64,000 nt of DNA from JAFAGX01 sp963759875 (GCA_963759875.1 CAVXBB010000017.1:496001-560000); one strand, 5' to 3'; positions 1-9,302 are shown, counted from the stretch's first letter. The notes: generated by a model not told the origin, from the letters alone. Program-made: numbers and translations.

Positions 1-988
1 CCGCCATCGCGTATTTCAGATCGTCGATGCCTTTGCCGGTCACGGCTGAAATTGCGAACAGCTTCAAATTTTCCTTCTTACAGTAGCGTTTCAGCTCTGC
101 GAGTTTGTCCTTATTCGCGGCGTCGATTTTGGATGCAACCATAATCATCGGCTTGCGTTCGAGGTTCGCGCCGAAGCTCGCCAGTTCGCCCATAATCACT
201 TCGACATCCTTGACGGGATCAGGGCGGCCGCTCGTATCAGAGACATCTACCAGGTGCACGAGCAATCGCGTACGCTCGATGTGACGCAAGAATTGCGTGC
301 CAAGACCCGCGCCCTCATGAGCCCCTTTGATCAACCCGGGAATGTCGGCAACGACGAAACTGTCATCATCCGGCGGTTTTCCAACGACAACGACGCCGAG
401 ATTCGGTTGCAGAGTGGTGAACGGGTAGTCGGCGATTTTAGGACGAGCGGCAGAGATGCGCGAGATCAGAGTGGATTTGCCGACGTTGGGGAAACCCACC
501 AGGCCCACATCAGCGAGCAGCTTCAGCTCAAGACGGAGGGTACGTTCTTCACCAGGTCGCCCTTCCTCGTGCTCGCGGGGAGCTTGATGCGTGGAGGTAG
601 CAAACTGGGCGTTACCGCGTCCTCCGCGGCCTCCGCGAGCTATAACGATTCGTTCGTCGGCCCGGGAAAAATCGTGCACCTTTTCACCGCTTTCAGCGTC
701 GTGGACCAACGTGCCCACGGGCACTTTCAAGATTACGTTCTCGCCCTCGCGACCGGTTTTATTTGAGCCTTCTCCGTGGCGTCCGCGCTGCGCCTTGTAT
801 TCAGGATTGAAACGAAAGTGAACCAGAGTGTTGTGGCGTTCGCTCGATTCCATAATCACATCGCCACCCTTACCGCCATCTCCACCCGAGGGCCCACCGC
901 GCGGGACGAATTTCTCGCGGCGGAATGCAACGCAGCCGTTGCCGCCATCTCCAGCTTTCACTCGGATTGTGGCCTCATCGATGAACAT
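1..988 (-). CDS. obg: Obg family GTPase (3' end beyond window)
   Basis: Ribosome-assembly and stress-response GTPase. The frame starts at ATG 988 and runs open to the left edge, so the C-terminus is missing. The N-terminal glycine-rich Obg fold reads KAGDGGNGCVAFRREKF near residues 11-27, followed by GGDGGKGGDV. The G1 loop GFPNVGKS is encoded around 480-510, and the G5-type element ISAVTGKGIDDL lies at the left edge. Both ends are in the same frame, so the gene appears intact. It lies downstream of rplU-rpmA, the usual bacterial order, but a terminator-like hairpin separates it from rpmA. Identification is secure from the motifs and the context. Confidence 0.95.
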   Translation of the reverse strand, partial: MFIDEATIRVKAGDGGNGCVAFRREKFVPRGGPSGGDGGKGGDVIMESSERHNTLVHFRFNPEYKAQRGRHGEGSNKTGREGENVILKVPVGTLVHDAESGEKVHDFSRADERIVIARGGRGGRGNAQFATSTHQAPREHEEGRPGEERTLRLELKLLADVGLVGFPNVGKSTLISRISAARPKIADYPFTTLQPNLGVVVVGKPPDDDSFVVADIPGLIKGAHEGAGLGTQFLRHIERTRLLVHLVDVSDTSGRPDPVKDVEVIMGELASFGANLERKPMIMVASKIDAANKDKLAELKRYCKKENLKLFAISAVTGKGIDDLKYAMA

Positions 989-1028
989 CAGATTGATTGT
1001 GTTTGATCGCCGAGCTTGGTTCGTAGCC

Positions 1029-1048
1029 GGCCGAGAGCGGCCGTCCCC
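1029..1048. repeat. Dispersed GC-rich palindromic repeat, short copy
   Basis: The core GGCCGAGAGCGGCC is palindromic and is followed by GTCCCC. Eighteen bases (GCCGAGAGCGGCCGTCCC) recur exactly inside selD at about 15,002-15,019. One copy is intergenic and the other is inside a gene, which suggests a small mobile palindromic element. Confidence 0.6.
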
Positions 1049-1060
1049 ACACAACCTTGC

Positions 1061-1088
1061 AAATCAAAAGCCCCGCCGAAGGCGAGGC
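1061..1088 (-). terminator. Rho-independent terminator after rpmA
   Basis: Read on the minus strand, an 8-bp stem (GCCTCGCC with GGCGGGGC, one G-T pair) closes a TTC loop and is followed by TTTTGATTT. It lies between rpmA and obg and would end or attenuate the rplU-rpmA transcript. Confidence 0.75.
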
Positions 1089-1131
1089 GAGAAGAAAGGC
1101 GGACAAGAATGTCCACGCATATGACCAGGGT

Positions 1132-1395
1132 TTACTTCGCTTCGACCGGCTCAATCATCACGAATTTCCCCATCGAGCCACGATCCATGAACTTGATACG
1201 CCCGCTGATCTTTGCAAACAACGTGTCATCTTTACCGCGTCCGACATTTAAGCCGGGTTTCACGCGAGTGCCGCGCTGACGAACAATGATCGTGCCACCG
1301 GGGACCAGTTGTCCGCCGAAAGCTTTAAAACCAAGCCGCTGCGAATTGGAGTCACGGCCGTTGCGTGATGTGCCTTGTCCTTTTTTGTGTGCCAT
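1132..1395 (-). CDS. rpmA: 50S ribosomal protein L27
   Basis: Large-subunit ribosomal protein whose N-terminus reaches the peptidyl transferase centre. The 87-residue product begins MAHKKGQGTSRNGRDS and contains the family signature GGQLVPGGTIIVRQRGT. Length is typical for L27. There is no N-terminal extension of the cleaved Firmicutes type, so the mature start is direct. It lies 28 bases downstream of rplU on the same strand and is followed by a terminator hairpin. The operon rplU-rpmA is the usual arrangement, which makes co-transcription likely. Confidence 0.97.
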   Translation of the reverse strand: MAHKKGQGTSRNGRDSNSQRLGFKAFGGQLVPGGTIIVRQRGTRVKPGLNVGRGKDDTLFAKISGRIKFMDRGSMGKFVMIEPVEAK

Positions 1396-1423
1396 AGGTC
1401 AGTTCCCGGTTTCGAGTTTCGAA

Positions 1424-1903
1424 TTACTTCTTTTTCTTCGGTGCAGCCTTCTTCGCTGCTGGTTTCTTTGCAGCCGCTTTTTTTGCGGGAGCTTTCGCGT
1501 GCGCCTTCACTTCCTTTGGTTCTTCCGTCTCTACTGGAGCGGCCTTCTTCGGTCTCGCTTCTTTCCTGGGTAGCTCGGGAGCTTTGAAGCTCTGCCCGTC
1601 AAATCCAATTTCGGTGATTCGGACCGCCGTAAATGGCTGCCGATGTCCGCGCAGTTTTTTGTACTGCTTCTTACGTTTGTAGTGGAAGACCAGGATTTTA
1701 TCGCCGCGCCCCTGTTCGACAATTTCGCCGATCACGTGAGTATCGGGCTTGGCCTTTTCGATCTGGCCGTCGCTGGCCGAGACGGCGAGAATGTCTCCGA
1801 ACTCGACACGACCCTGCGTGCCATTGCCCTGGCTCTCTATACGAATCACGTCGCCAGGAGTGACCCGGTACTGTTTGCCGCCAGAGCGGATGACCGCGTA
1901 CAT
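1424..1903 (-). CDS. rplU: 50S ribosomal protein L21 with Lys/Ala-rich tail
   Basis: Ribosomal protein L21, which binds 23S rRNA. The start chosen is ATG 1903, giving MYAVIRSGGKQYRV, the conserved N-terminus; an in-frame ATG six codons upstream is less likely. The L21 core occupies about residues 1-103, ending near ITEIGF. An extra tail of roughly 55 residues, rich in Lys, Ala and Pro (repeated AKKAA/AKKPA units), brings the protein to 159 residues against the usual ~103. Basic tails of this kind may bind rRNA or nucleic acid, but that is inference. First gene of the rplU-rpmA unit. Confidence 0.95.
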   Translation of the reverse strand: MYAVIRSGGKQYRVTPGDVIRIESQGNGTQGRVEFGDILAVSASDGQIEKAKPDTHVIGEIVEQGRGDKILVFHYKRKKQYKKLRGHRQPFTAVRITEIGFDGQSFKAPELPRKEARPKKAAPVETEEPKEVKAHAKAPAKKAAAKKPAAKKAAPKKKK

Positions 1904-2047
1904 ACTTATGCCTCCGTCCAATTAAACCCGTTGCGTATGTGCTTCGGGATGAGTGCTGATTGTGCTGCTTGCTATTCCGCGTCGACGCTCTCGGCAACGA
2001 TGGCGGCCGACTCCAGAACGGAGCCGTAAGTACAGGCAGACTCAAGT

Positions 2048-2077
2048 AGTTTATCGTGGGCTGCGGAATAGCGTCAA
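2048..2077 (-). promoter_or_regulatory. Possible promoter of rplU-rpmA
   Basis: On the minus strand TTGACG (2077-2072) and TAAACT (2053-2048) are separated by 18 bases, about 145 bases ahead of rplU. The -35 is good and the -10 moderate. No other gene lies in this 193-base gap. Confidence 0.35.
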
Positions 2078-2114
2078 ACGGAAGTGCTGCAGCGACGAAC
2101 TGGTAGTTGGAGCT

Positions 2115-2936
2115 TCAGTCTTTCTCGACCTGCTGCAACCGGAACAGCAGCGTGCCCCAACCCAGCTTGGAGCGCATCTGGACGGGCATATGGCTGCCGT
2201 CGTCGGTGAACCAGGCCCAAACGGTTCCCTTGCCGTGCAATACACCCGAGATTGCCTCAGCTTTCACGCGAACCGTTTGGAAAGTCCCTGCAGGAACTTT
2301 GACCTTTTCGCGAGCTTCCACACGAGCCGTGACCTCGTTCGTCTTTCCCCCATCATTGACCGTAAAAGCATAGGCATTCCCGACCTGCAGCGGCAGAGAA
2401 GCCAAATAATAAAAGCCGCTCACCACATCGGTCACGCAGCCGGGAATGTCGTTTTCAGCGTGTTTCTGTTCGCCGGTCTTCAGATTCTTCTCACTCAGCA
2501 CGCTCTTGCCACGAGCGTAATCAAAACTCAAATCTGATTGTCGCGAGCGCGAACCTTCTTCAATGTGCTTGGAAACCCGCTGCGAACAGAATCTGCGCGG
2601 ATCAAAAAAAGCGTCAAAATGGTCGTTTACTTTGTACAGACTACTTACAACCCCGCCCGATGTTGCCGTCGCGGTGACGTGCTGTGCGGGGCCATCATCG
2701 CGCAAACCGACCCGCGCAGTACCAGCAGTGAACAAGTGCCATTCGACTCCGTACACGTACACTTGCCCATCAGGAAAGTGATAATTCGCGGGAGGCGGAA
2801 CAATGCGAGCCGATGGCGCCGCGCTGATAGTGGGCAAATCCGGATGCTTCGAGGACGAAAGATTCGCCTGCGGCTGTGCAAAGGACGCGCACAAGACAAC
2901 AATGCACCCGACAGTTAGCTGAAAAGCCGATTTCAT
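2115..2936 (-). CDS. DUF3108 family secreted protein
   Basis: A 273-residue protein with an N-terminal signal peptide (hydrophobic LTVGCIVVLCASFAQ). The remainder resembles the DUF3108 family: GVEWHLFTAGTARVGL, then DVVSGFYYLASLPLQVG in the middle, and a C-terminal strand region ending in MRSKLGWGTLLFRLQQVEK. Members are periplasmic or outer-membrane-associated beta-rich proteins of unknown function. It follows the LPS biosynthesis genes on the same strand, which fits a role at the envelope, but no reaction can be assigned. Start ATG 2936 gives the signal peptide directly. Confidence 0.75.
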   Translation of the reverse strand: MKSAFQLTVGCIVVLCASFAQPQANLSSSKHPDLPTISAAPSARIVPPPANYHFPDGQVYVYGVEWHLFTAGTARVGLRDDGPAQHVTATATSGGVVSSLYKVNDHFDAFFDPRRFCSQRVSKHIEEGSRSRQSDLSFDYARGKSVLSEKNLKTGEQKHAENDIPGCVTDVVSGFYYLASLPLQVGNAYAFTVNDGGKTNEVTARVEAREKVKVPAGTFQTVRVKAEAISGVLHGKGTVWAWFTDDGSHMPVQMRSKLGWGTLLFRLQQVEKD

Positions 2937-3002
2937 TTTTATGAGATAAAGACCCGGATATCCATGAGACGCTGCCTTAGCCCTTGCCGGATGCCCCGAT
3001 GA

Positions 3003-3554
3003 TTAATGGGACATCCAGACCAGCTTTGCCACCAATCCCACAATGACGGCAAGCGACCCCAGAACCGCATTGTACTCGCGGTGTTTGCAGTAAAGCTGCC
3101 ACGCGAATGAACTATCGGTTGTAGTACTTCGGCCGAATCTTGGTATGAACCGTGGTACCCGGCGCGCATAATCGGCGAAATCTGGAAAATTTTGGGCGAG
3201 GTGGGATTCTTCCGCGCGAATGACCGGCAGATAAAGGATCACGAACATGCTAACCATGATCAACGCGATCCAAGGGCTTCTTGAGGCAATGGCGAAACCC
3301 CCGGCTATGACCAGCGATCCGAGATAAAGCGGATTGCGTGTGTAGGCGTAAGGGCCAGTGATCGCAAGCTGTTCGTTTTTCCTCAAATTGCCGGAAGCTG
3401 CGCCGCGCAGCAACAACCCGGCGACGACGAACGGAGTGCCAATCGCGATCGACATCACATTCGGCTTGGCCAGCCAGAAATATAGGCCAGTAAGTGCGAA
3501 TCCAGAGGGAACTCGAATGCGCCGAGCGATGGTAGACCAGCTAGTCACGGCCAT
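3003..3554 (-). CDS. Isoprenylcysteine carboxylmethyltransferase-like membrane protein
   Basis: A 183-residue integral membrane protein with four or five hydrophobic segments. The C-terminal half shows the ICMT/PEMT-type motif YTRNPLYLGSLVIAGG, then after a further membrane segment EESHLAQNFPDFADYARRV and FIPRF. This is the AdoMet-dependent methyltransferase fold shared by ICMT and phospholipid methyltransferases; the bacterial substrate is unknown. It overlaps the 3' end of the heptosyltransferase gene by 10 bases and is therefore probably translated from the same mRNA. Family membership is likely; the substrate is not inferable. Confidence 0.75.
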   Translation of the reverse strand: MAVTSWSTIARRIRVPSGFALTGLYFWLAKPNVMSIAIGTPFVVAGLLLRGAASGNLRKNEQLAITGPYAYTRNPLYLGSLVIAGGFAIASRSPWIALIMVSMFVILYLPVIRAEESHLAQNFPDFADYARRVPRFIPRFGRSTTTDSSFAWQLYCKHREYNAVLGSLAVIVGLVAKLVWMSH

Positions 3555-4636
3555 ACCAACAACTTTCGTGCGGCTGCGACTACCTCATCCACACCGATCT
3601 CGAGCAGCCCAGGATCTGGGGTCGCGCGACGGCTATGCGATGTCGCACTGGAAGCGCTTCGCAGGGTGATGCTTTTTGTCCCGAAAGGCCCATTTCGCGC
3701 GGGATTGGTTGGTCCAAAGATCGCAACGACGGGAATGCCTAACGCTGCTGCCAGGTGCATAGGTCCGGTGTCGCCGCCGATGAACAACTTGGCCCGCTGC
3801 GTAAGCGGAATCAGTTCTGAAAGTGACAAATTCACAGGTTTCGCTACGCCGTCGCTCGCAGCTTCAACAGCTCCCGCCAATTTTTCTTCTCCAGGACCGA
3901 AATTGATCAGCGATTTCATGCCATTTTGCGCCAGGGCTCGTGCAACCTGGCCGTATCGTTCTGCAGGCCACTGCTTGGCGCCCCAACCGGCGCCTGGGTT
4001 AAGCAGAATGAAATCGTCGGCCAACTCGTGCTGCGACCACTCTGCACAACGTTTGTCCGCGGCCTCATCGCAAGGAAACTGTACTCGCGGGATTGCAAGA
4101 GATCTGCCCACCATTTCCTCTGCGAGAGAGAGATTTTGTTGAACGACGTGTTTTCCCTCAGCGATCACTTGCCGTGTATAAAACATGCTAGCCACAGTTT
4201 CACGCGGCTGGCGAAATCCATAAATCGTTGGAGCGCCCGAACAGCGCGCCAGAAGAGCCGAGCGCAGCGCTCCTTGAAAGTCCAAAGCCCACTCATACCG
4301 AGCGGCTCGAAGATCACTTAGCGCCGCTGCAGCTCGCTCCCAGGTTTGTGTCGAAAGTAGATTCCGTCGCCAGGTTTTTGTGTCAACAACATGAAGCTTA
4401 TCGACGAGGGGACGGCGTGGCGATCGCGCACCGCTGCGTGGCTCTGACCAGGCACACAGTAACTCTGCCCATCGTTCCTCCACAATCCAGCCCATCATCG
4501 CCTCAGGAAAGGCGGATCGCAGGGCAAAAGCGGCTGGCAGCGTGTGGATGATGTCGCCCATGGACCCGAGCCGCACGATCAAGAGGCGAACGTCAGTGGC
4601 AACTGAAGAGTTTTTCGCGTAGTCCCGAATAGTCAA
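3545..4636 (-). CDS. waaC: Glycosyltransferase family 9, LPS heptosyltransferase I-like
   Basis: Transfers ADP-heptose to the Kdo region of the LPS inner core on the cytoplasmic face of the inner membrane. The 363-residue product carries the GT9 N-terminal motif LLIVRLGSMGDIIHTLPA (about residues 18-35) and the C-terminal nucleotide-sugar site GGDTGPMHLAAALGIPVVAI followed by FGPTNPARNGPFG. Neighbouring rfaE1 and rfaE2 make the ADP-heptose donor and waaA makes the acceptor, which supports heptosyltransferase I over other GT9 enzymes. The assignment to type I rather than II rests on context. Confidence 0.85.
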   Translation of the reverse strand: MTIRDYAKNSSVATDVRLLIVRLGSMGDIIHTLPAAFALRSAFPEAMMGWIVEERWAELLCAWSEPRSGARSPRRPLVDKLHVVDTKTWRRNLLSTQTWERAAAALSDLRAARYEWALDFQGALRSALLARCSGAPTIYGFRQPRETVASMFYTRQVIAEGKHVVQQNLSLAEEMVGRSLAIPRVQFPCDEAADKRCAEWSQHELADDFILLNPGAGWGAKQWPAERYGQVARALAQNGMKSLINFGPGEEKLAGAVEAASDGVAKPVNLSLSELIPLTQRAKLFIGGDTGPMHLAAALGIPVVAIFGPTNPARNGPFGTKSITLRSASSATSHSRRATPDPGLLEIGVDEVVAAARKLLVWP

Positions 4637-4643
4637 ATTGTAC

Positions 4644-5129
4644 TCACGAGCGCCGGGTGCGGGTGAGCGTGCGAATCATCTCAGTGGCAGAATGATTCTT
4701 AGGGTCGCCCACGATTTCGACTCGACCTCCATATTCGAGCACCGCATCGCGCTCAGGGACGCTTTCAGCGGTGTAATCGGTTCCCTTGGCCTGCACGTCG
4801 GGCTGGATCTCGTGGATCAAAGCACGCACGTCCCGCTCGGAAAAAATGATGACTGCATCTACATCCGCCACAGCAGCAATAATCTCGGCGCGCTCCTCGG
4901 CCGGTATGAGAGGACGGCCTTCACCTTTCAATTGGTGCACAGATGCGTCGGAATTAACGGCGACGATCAGTCTCCCACCCAAGTTCTTTGCCGCGTGTAA
5001 ATACCGAATGTGACCGACATGAAGAAAATCAAAACAGCCGTTAGCCAACGTGATTCGTTCGCCGGCGCGACGCCACTCTGCGACGCGATTCTTCAGTTGG
5101 TCACGACTCAGGATCTTGTCAGTTGTCAA
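4644..5129 (-). CDS. rfaE2: D-glycero-beta-D-manno-heptose 1-phosphate adenylyltransferase
   Basis: Converts heptose 1-phosphate and ATP to ADP-heptose. The 161-residue protein has the nucleotidyltransferase signature ANGCFDFLHVGHIRYL (HxGH motif, residues about 29-44) and a second conserved stretch, KGTDYTAESVPE. It corresponds to the C-terminal half of E. coli HldE, here as a separate gene. Its start overlaps the stop of the kinase gene by four bases (ATGA), implying coupled translation of the two halves of the pathway. Confidence 0.93.
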   Translation of the reverse strand: MTTDKILSRDQLKNRVAEWRRAGERITLANGCFDFLHVGHIRYLHAAKNLGGRLIVAVNSDASVHQLKGEGRPLIPAEERAEIIAAVADVDAVIIFSERDVRALIHEIQPDVQAKGTDYTAESVPERDAVLEYGGRVEIVGDPKNHSATEMIRTLTRTRRS

Positions 5130-6160
5130 TGATGCCTTGTCTGCGGCGCTGATTGTTCGATTGCACGTAGCAATTCGTTCTGCGAAACAGTAGCTGTACC
5201 ACGCTTCATGACTACGATTCCACCGGCATAGTTTGCCAATTGCGCCGCTTCTTCCGTGTTAGCCCCGGTCGCCAAAGCCGCAGTGAATGTGGAGATTACC
5301 GTATCGCCGGCTCCCGTAACATCGGTTACTTGATCCGATCCAAAGATTGGAATGTCGACGGGCTTATGTTTAGCAGCAAAGGCCACCATCCCGTCGCGCC
5401 CGCGCGTGATCACGAGCGAATGAAGTTTCATACGCGACATCAAATCCTGACCGGCAGAACATAATTTGGACCAATCGTGACTGATGCGTATTCCAAGCGC
5501 CTCTTCGACCTCCGGCTCGTTGGGGGTAGCAGCCGTAATCCCGGAATACTCCAGCATTCGATAGCGGGAATCGAGCACAACGGGCAGGCGGTCGCAGCCT
5601 CCGCGATCGCGGATACTGCTCAAAATTGCTGGCGTGGCTGAACCGTAGCCGTAGTCCGATATCAGTATCGCATCCGAAGCCCGTGCGTATTCCCGCGCTG
5701 CGAGAATGAGTTCCCGCTTCACGTGTTCACTAGGTTCGGCGTCCGGTTCGCGATCTACCCGCACCACCTGTTGCCGCGCAGTATGCGCCATTCCCGCCAG
5801 AATGCGGGTTTTCGTTACTGTGCTGTAACTCTTTTCCTTAAGCACACTGCTGATGGGAATATGTTTACGACGAAATGCTTTGCTCAGCAGACGGCCGGGT
5901 TCGTCGTCGCCAATTACACCAACCGGCAGAACATTTACGCCCAGATCGGCGAGGTTATAGATGGCGTTGGCGCCGCCTCCCGGCACAACCGTTCGCTCGC
6001 GGTGTTTCAAAATAAGCACCGGGGCTTCGCGCGACACGCGGGAGATTTCTCCAAAGATGAATTCGTCAGCGACGAGATCGGCCACGACCGTGATGGTGAT
6101 TGTCGGAAAAGCTTCGACCAGCTTCCTCAGTCGCTCAGTCTCTCTAGGGTGCTTGGTCAT
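5126..6160 (-). CDS. rfaE1: D-glycero-beta-D-manno-heptose-7-phosphate kinase
   Basis: PfkB-family kinase that makes heptose 1,7-bisphosphate for ADP-heptose synthesis. The 344-residue product matches the N-terminal half of HldE: VVADLVADEFIFGEISRVS at the start, VVPGGGANAIYNLADLGV as the substrate-side glycine motif, and the C-terminal PfkB signature DVTGAGDTVISTFTAAL with the catalytic Asp. It overlaps rfaE2 by four bases. Together with waaC and waaA it forms an inner-core LPS unit. Confidence 0.93.
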   Translation of the reverse strand: MTKHPRETERLRKLVEAFPTITITVVADLVADEFIFGEISRVSREAPVLILKHRERTVVPGGGANAIYNLADLGVNVLPVGVIGDDEPGRLLSKAFRRKHIPISSVLKEKSYSTVTKTRILAGMAHTARQQVVRVDREPDAEPSEHVKRELILAAREYARASDAILISDYGYGSATPAILSSIRDRGGCDRLPVVLDSRYRMLEYSGITAATPNEPEVEEALGIRISHDWSKLCSAGQDLMSRMKLHSLVITRGRDGMVAFAAKHKPVDIPIFGSDQVTDVTGAGDTVISTFTAALATGANTEEAAQLANYAGGIVVMKRGTATVSQNELLRAIEQSAPQTRHH

Positions 6161-6234
6161 ACGTTTTGGGTCTGTGGCGCGCAGGCCGACGAATTTGCTC
6201 GTACGCTAGCGTCAGTGAATCCAAGTGGATTTTC

Positions 6235-7206
6235 TCACGTCTGACGCTTTCTCTCCTGCAGGATGCGCAACATGGTATCCACCGCGTTAGCGGAATCGGC
6301 CAACTCCATCTGCACCGGGATCACGGTCAGAGGCTGCAATGCCGTGATATGCAGCCCTAAATTGATTTCATCTTTTTCCGTGGTCACAAAACCATCAGCT
6401 TCGCTCTTCTGCTTCAGTTGCAGCAGATCGCGTATGTCCTGGTCTGTATAAGCGTGATGATCGCGAAAACTGGCTTCTGCTGCAGGTTGGATACCCGCCA
6501 GCCGCAGTTGCAGGAAGAAATTCTGCGGGCGCGCAACACCACAGAACGCGACTGGACGCAACGGGGCATTGCTCACCGAGATGCCGCGATGGACACGCCA
6601 GACAATTTTGCCAGACAGTGGAAATGATTCGGGGGCTGCTCCCGTTGTGAGCACCACGGCGTCGGCACGCGACAGTGATGTGAGGGGCTCACGCAAGCGT
6701 CCGGCCGGAAGCAAGTTGTCCTGCGCATCTTCAGGAGTAACCAGCACAATGTCGAAATCACGTGCCAGTGCGCGATGTTGAAAGCCGTCGTCCAGCAAAT
6801 GAAGTTGCGGTCCGAATTTCTTTTCCGTGAGCTGGCCCGCCTGAAAACGACTTTCAGCGACAACCACCGGAACTCCGAGCTGGCGCGCGATCAGCAGCGG
6901 TTCGTCACCAAACTCGTGAGCGGTTCCCTGAGCGTCGACCCGCGCCGTGCCGCGTGTGCGCCGCCCATAGCCGCGCGAGAGAACATCAAAGTTGATTCCT
7001 CTTTTCTTGAGCAATCCGCCCAGCAGGATGATGAATGGAGTCTTGCCGGAGCCGCCGACCGACAAATTGCCAATGCTGACCACTGGCCCTTGCAGAGCGG
7101 CCTGTTTCAGGGTGCCACGGTCATAAAGCGCATTTCGGATGCTTACACCCTTGCCGTATACAGAAGCCAAGAATCTTAGACCGGTTCGAACGTTGTGAGA
7201 GCTCAA
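6235..7206 (-). CDS. lpxK: Tetraacyldisaccharide 4'-kinase
   Basis: Phosphorylates the 4' position of the lipid A precursor at the inner membrane. The 323-residue protein has the Walker A motif VGNLSVGGSGKTPF (about residues 44-57), then DVLSRGYGR, GDEPLLIARQLGVPVVV and LLDDGFQHRAL, all diagnostic for LpxK. An N-terminal hydrophobic helix that would anchor it is weak. Its start overlaps the waaA stop by four bases, so Kdo transferase and 4'-kinase are translationally coupled, in keeping with consecutive steps of Kdo2-lipid A synthesis. Confidence 0.95.
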   Translation of the reverse strand: MSSHNVRTGLRFLASVYGKGVSIRNALYDRGTLKQAALQGPVVSIGNLSVGGSGKTPFIILLGGLLKKRGINFDVLSRGYGRRTRGTARVDAQGTAHEFGDEPLLIARQLGVPVVVAESRFQAGQLTEKKFGPQLHLLDDGFQHRALARDFDIVLVTPEDAQDNLLPAGRLREPLTSLSRADAVVLTTGAAPESFPLSGKIVWRVHRGISVSNAPLRPVAFCGVARPQNFFLQLRLAGIQPAAEASFRDHHAYTDQDIRDLLQLKQKSEADGFVTTEKDEINLGLHITALQPLTVIPVQMELADSANAVDTMLRILQERKRQT

Positions 7207-8510
7207 TCAGCGTTTCCTCTGCCCGCCGAAGTTGATTTAACCAGCTTTTCCAGGGCTTCGGCGGTCCTTGCACTTGCGCCGGTTTGGGAATGCAAAGTTT
7301 CGCCGGCACGGCGCCCCAAGGCAGCACGCTCAGACGGGTTCGAAATCAATTCCATGAAGACCAGCGGCAGTTCGACTGGATTCACGATCCGAATGGCATT
7401 ACGCTTTTGAAAAACTCTGATGATGTCACGAAAATTCTCGGTATGACTGCCGACCAGAATTGGTACTCCGTACTGGGCGGGTTCGATGATGTTATGGCCT
7501 CCTCTCGGCACAAGACTTCCGCCTACAAAAGCAATGTCAGCGAGGGAATAGAGCGACGCGAGTTCGCCAATGTTGTCGACGAGCAGCACCCCCCCGACAA
7601 TGGGATCGCCGCTCCAAAGAGAACGCCGCCAATAACGGATTCCGAGCTTTTCCAGCAACTCAGCGACTGCGGTGAAGCGTTCAGGATGGCGGGGCGCCAG
7701 GATCATAACTGCGCGCGGATGACTAGCCACCACGTTTTCAAACGCACGCAGCAGTATCGGCTCTTCCTCATCAACCGTGCTGCCACAGACGATCACCGGT
7801 CCGGCGTCGGATCCCTGAAATGACGCTCGCAGACTGGCCACAATCGCCGGAGCGGGCGGGGTTGGCACATCAAACTTCAGATTACCGCTGACGAATACCC
7901 GGTCGGCGGGTGCGCCGATCTCGCGCAAACGTTTGGCGTCTTCCTCCGTCTGTGCGACGAAAAGAGCAACCGTCTGCAAGATGCGCCCATAGAGAAAGCG
8001 AAAGCGCAAGTAGCGAGGCCAGGATCGATCTGAAATGCGGGCATTCACCACGGCAATCCGGGCTCCACTGGCATGCGCAAGACGCAGGAAATTCGGCCAG
8101 AATTCGGTTTCGGCGAGCACAATCAATTGGGGCTGAAGCGAGCGCAAATATGGACGGATAGCAAAGGCGAAGTCCAATGGAAAATAAAACACGTTTTCCG
8201 CTCCGAAAGTGCTGCTCGGCGAGTTTCTGGCCTGTGCCGGTGGTCGTTGAAATCACAACGCGATATTGCGGAAAGCGTGTTGCAATTCGGCAATTAACTG
8301 AGTTGATGGCCACGAACCTCGCCCACCGATACCGCGTGCAACCCAGATCGCAGGTCGCGGTGTCCGCGGCAGCCAACCGCGCCGGGACTTTGCCGAACCG
8401 CTGGCGCAGACCGGCGCGATACTTGCCATGGCGGGACATCTGCGATCAGCCAGTACGGCAGAGTTAACAAGAGGGCCAGCGGCCAGCAGCGCACTATAGA
8501 CCCAGTACAT
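7203..8510 (-). pseudogene. waaA: Kdo transferase, 5' third broken by indels
   Basis: Adds Kdo from CMP-Kdo to lipid IVA. The region 7203-8192 is an intact frame of about 329 residues holding ETEFWPNFLRLA and the GT-B C-terminal signature VGGSLVPRGGHNIIEPA followed by GSHTENF. The upstream 300 bases still encode the family N-terminus, but scattered over three frames: MYWVYSALLAAGP from ATG 8510, then LLTLPYWLIA, RHGKYRAGLRQRFG, HAVSVGEV and RFPQYRVVISTTTGTG. About six small indels are needed to restore it. The gene is normally indispensable for LPS and its downstream partners are intact, so sequence error is the likeliest reason. Confidence 0.85.
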
Positions 8511-8574
8511 GAGGAAGAGACATTCTACCTGCAACCGTACCGAGGCACCGCCGATTTGCGACGTGCTCGCATCC

Positions 8575-8580
8575 TATAAT
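8575..8580 (+). promoter_or_regulatory. -10 element 8 nt before a start codon
   Basis: TATAAT followed by eight bases and ATG 8589. With normal initiation distance the transcript would begin at or just before the ATG, giving a leaderless or nearly leaderless mRNA. No convincing -35 is seen. Confidence 0.5.
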
Positions 8581-8588
8581 CAGAAATC

Positions 8589-9302
8589 ATGTCAGCTTTC
8601 AAGTTGCGGTTTTTGACTGCCGTTCGCGGGTTGGTTGGTTTCCTGCTCTTTTCGATCGTCTGCTTGGCGGCGAAGCAGTTCGTCATGCCGGCGGCGCAGC
8701 CTGCCAGAAGCTATCCCGCGCACGACGATCATCCCAATGAAGGCGTCACGGTCGCGGCTCGATCCCTACGACATGGCGGACAAGGCAAGCATCTTTTCGG
8801 TTCATTACAGCGACATTGGCTTCCTGCCAATTTTCGTGGTCGTCACGAACGACAGTGATCAGCCCGTCTCGCTGGCTGGCATGAAGGCGGAGTTGGTGAC
8901 GCATGACCGCGGCAAGATTCCACCGGCGACCGAGGACGATATTTACCGGCGCATATCCACGGCCGATCACCGGGAGATCTCCGCGAACCCGCTTCCCTGG
9001 CCGAAGAAAACCAAAGGACGCGTGAGCAAGGAGGCGCATGGAGGAGATTCAGAACGCGCAATTTGCCGCCAAAGCGGTTGAACCTCACAGCACGCAGTCG
9101 GATTTATGTTCTTTGATGTCTCGGGGATTTCGCGCTCCGCTGGCCGGCGCACACTTTTACCTGACTGGCGTGCGCGACGCCAAAGGGGAACGAACTGATG
9201 TATTTCGAGATTCCGCTGGAGAAGTACTTGAGCGCGCCCGCGAAGAAGCCACTGAGGCGAGTCCGTCCGCTGCGTCGACGCTCGCCAGGCGAAGCTCTAT
9301 AA
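8589..9302 (+). pseudogene. Hypothetical exported protein, frameshifted
   Basis: Unrecognised gene. It starts MSAFKLRFLTAVRGL followed by a hydrophobic segment (VGFLLFSIVCLAA), so it is a signal-anchored or exported protein. Fragments in successive frames read DPYDMADKASIFSVHYSDIG, FLPIFVVVTNDSDQPVSLAG, AQFAAKAVEPHSTQS, APLAGAHFYLTGVRDAKG and FEIPLEKYLSAPAKK, ending at TAA 9300-9302. Joined, they make a protein of roughly 235 residues with a beta-rich domain. At least three indels are needed. It sits in the same indel-rich block as gatB. Function unknown. Confidence 0.55.
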
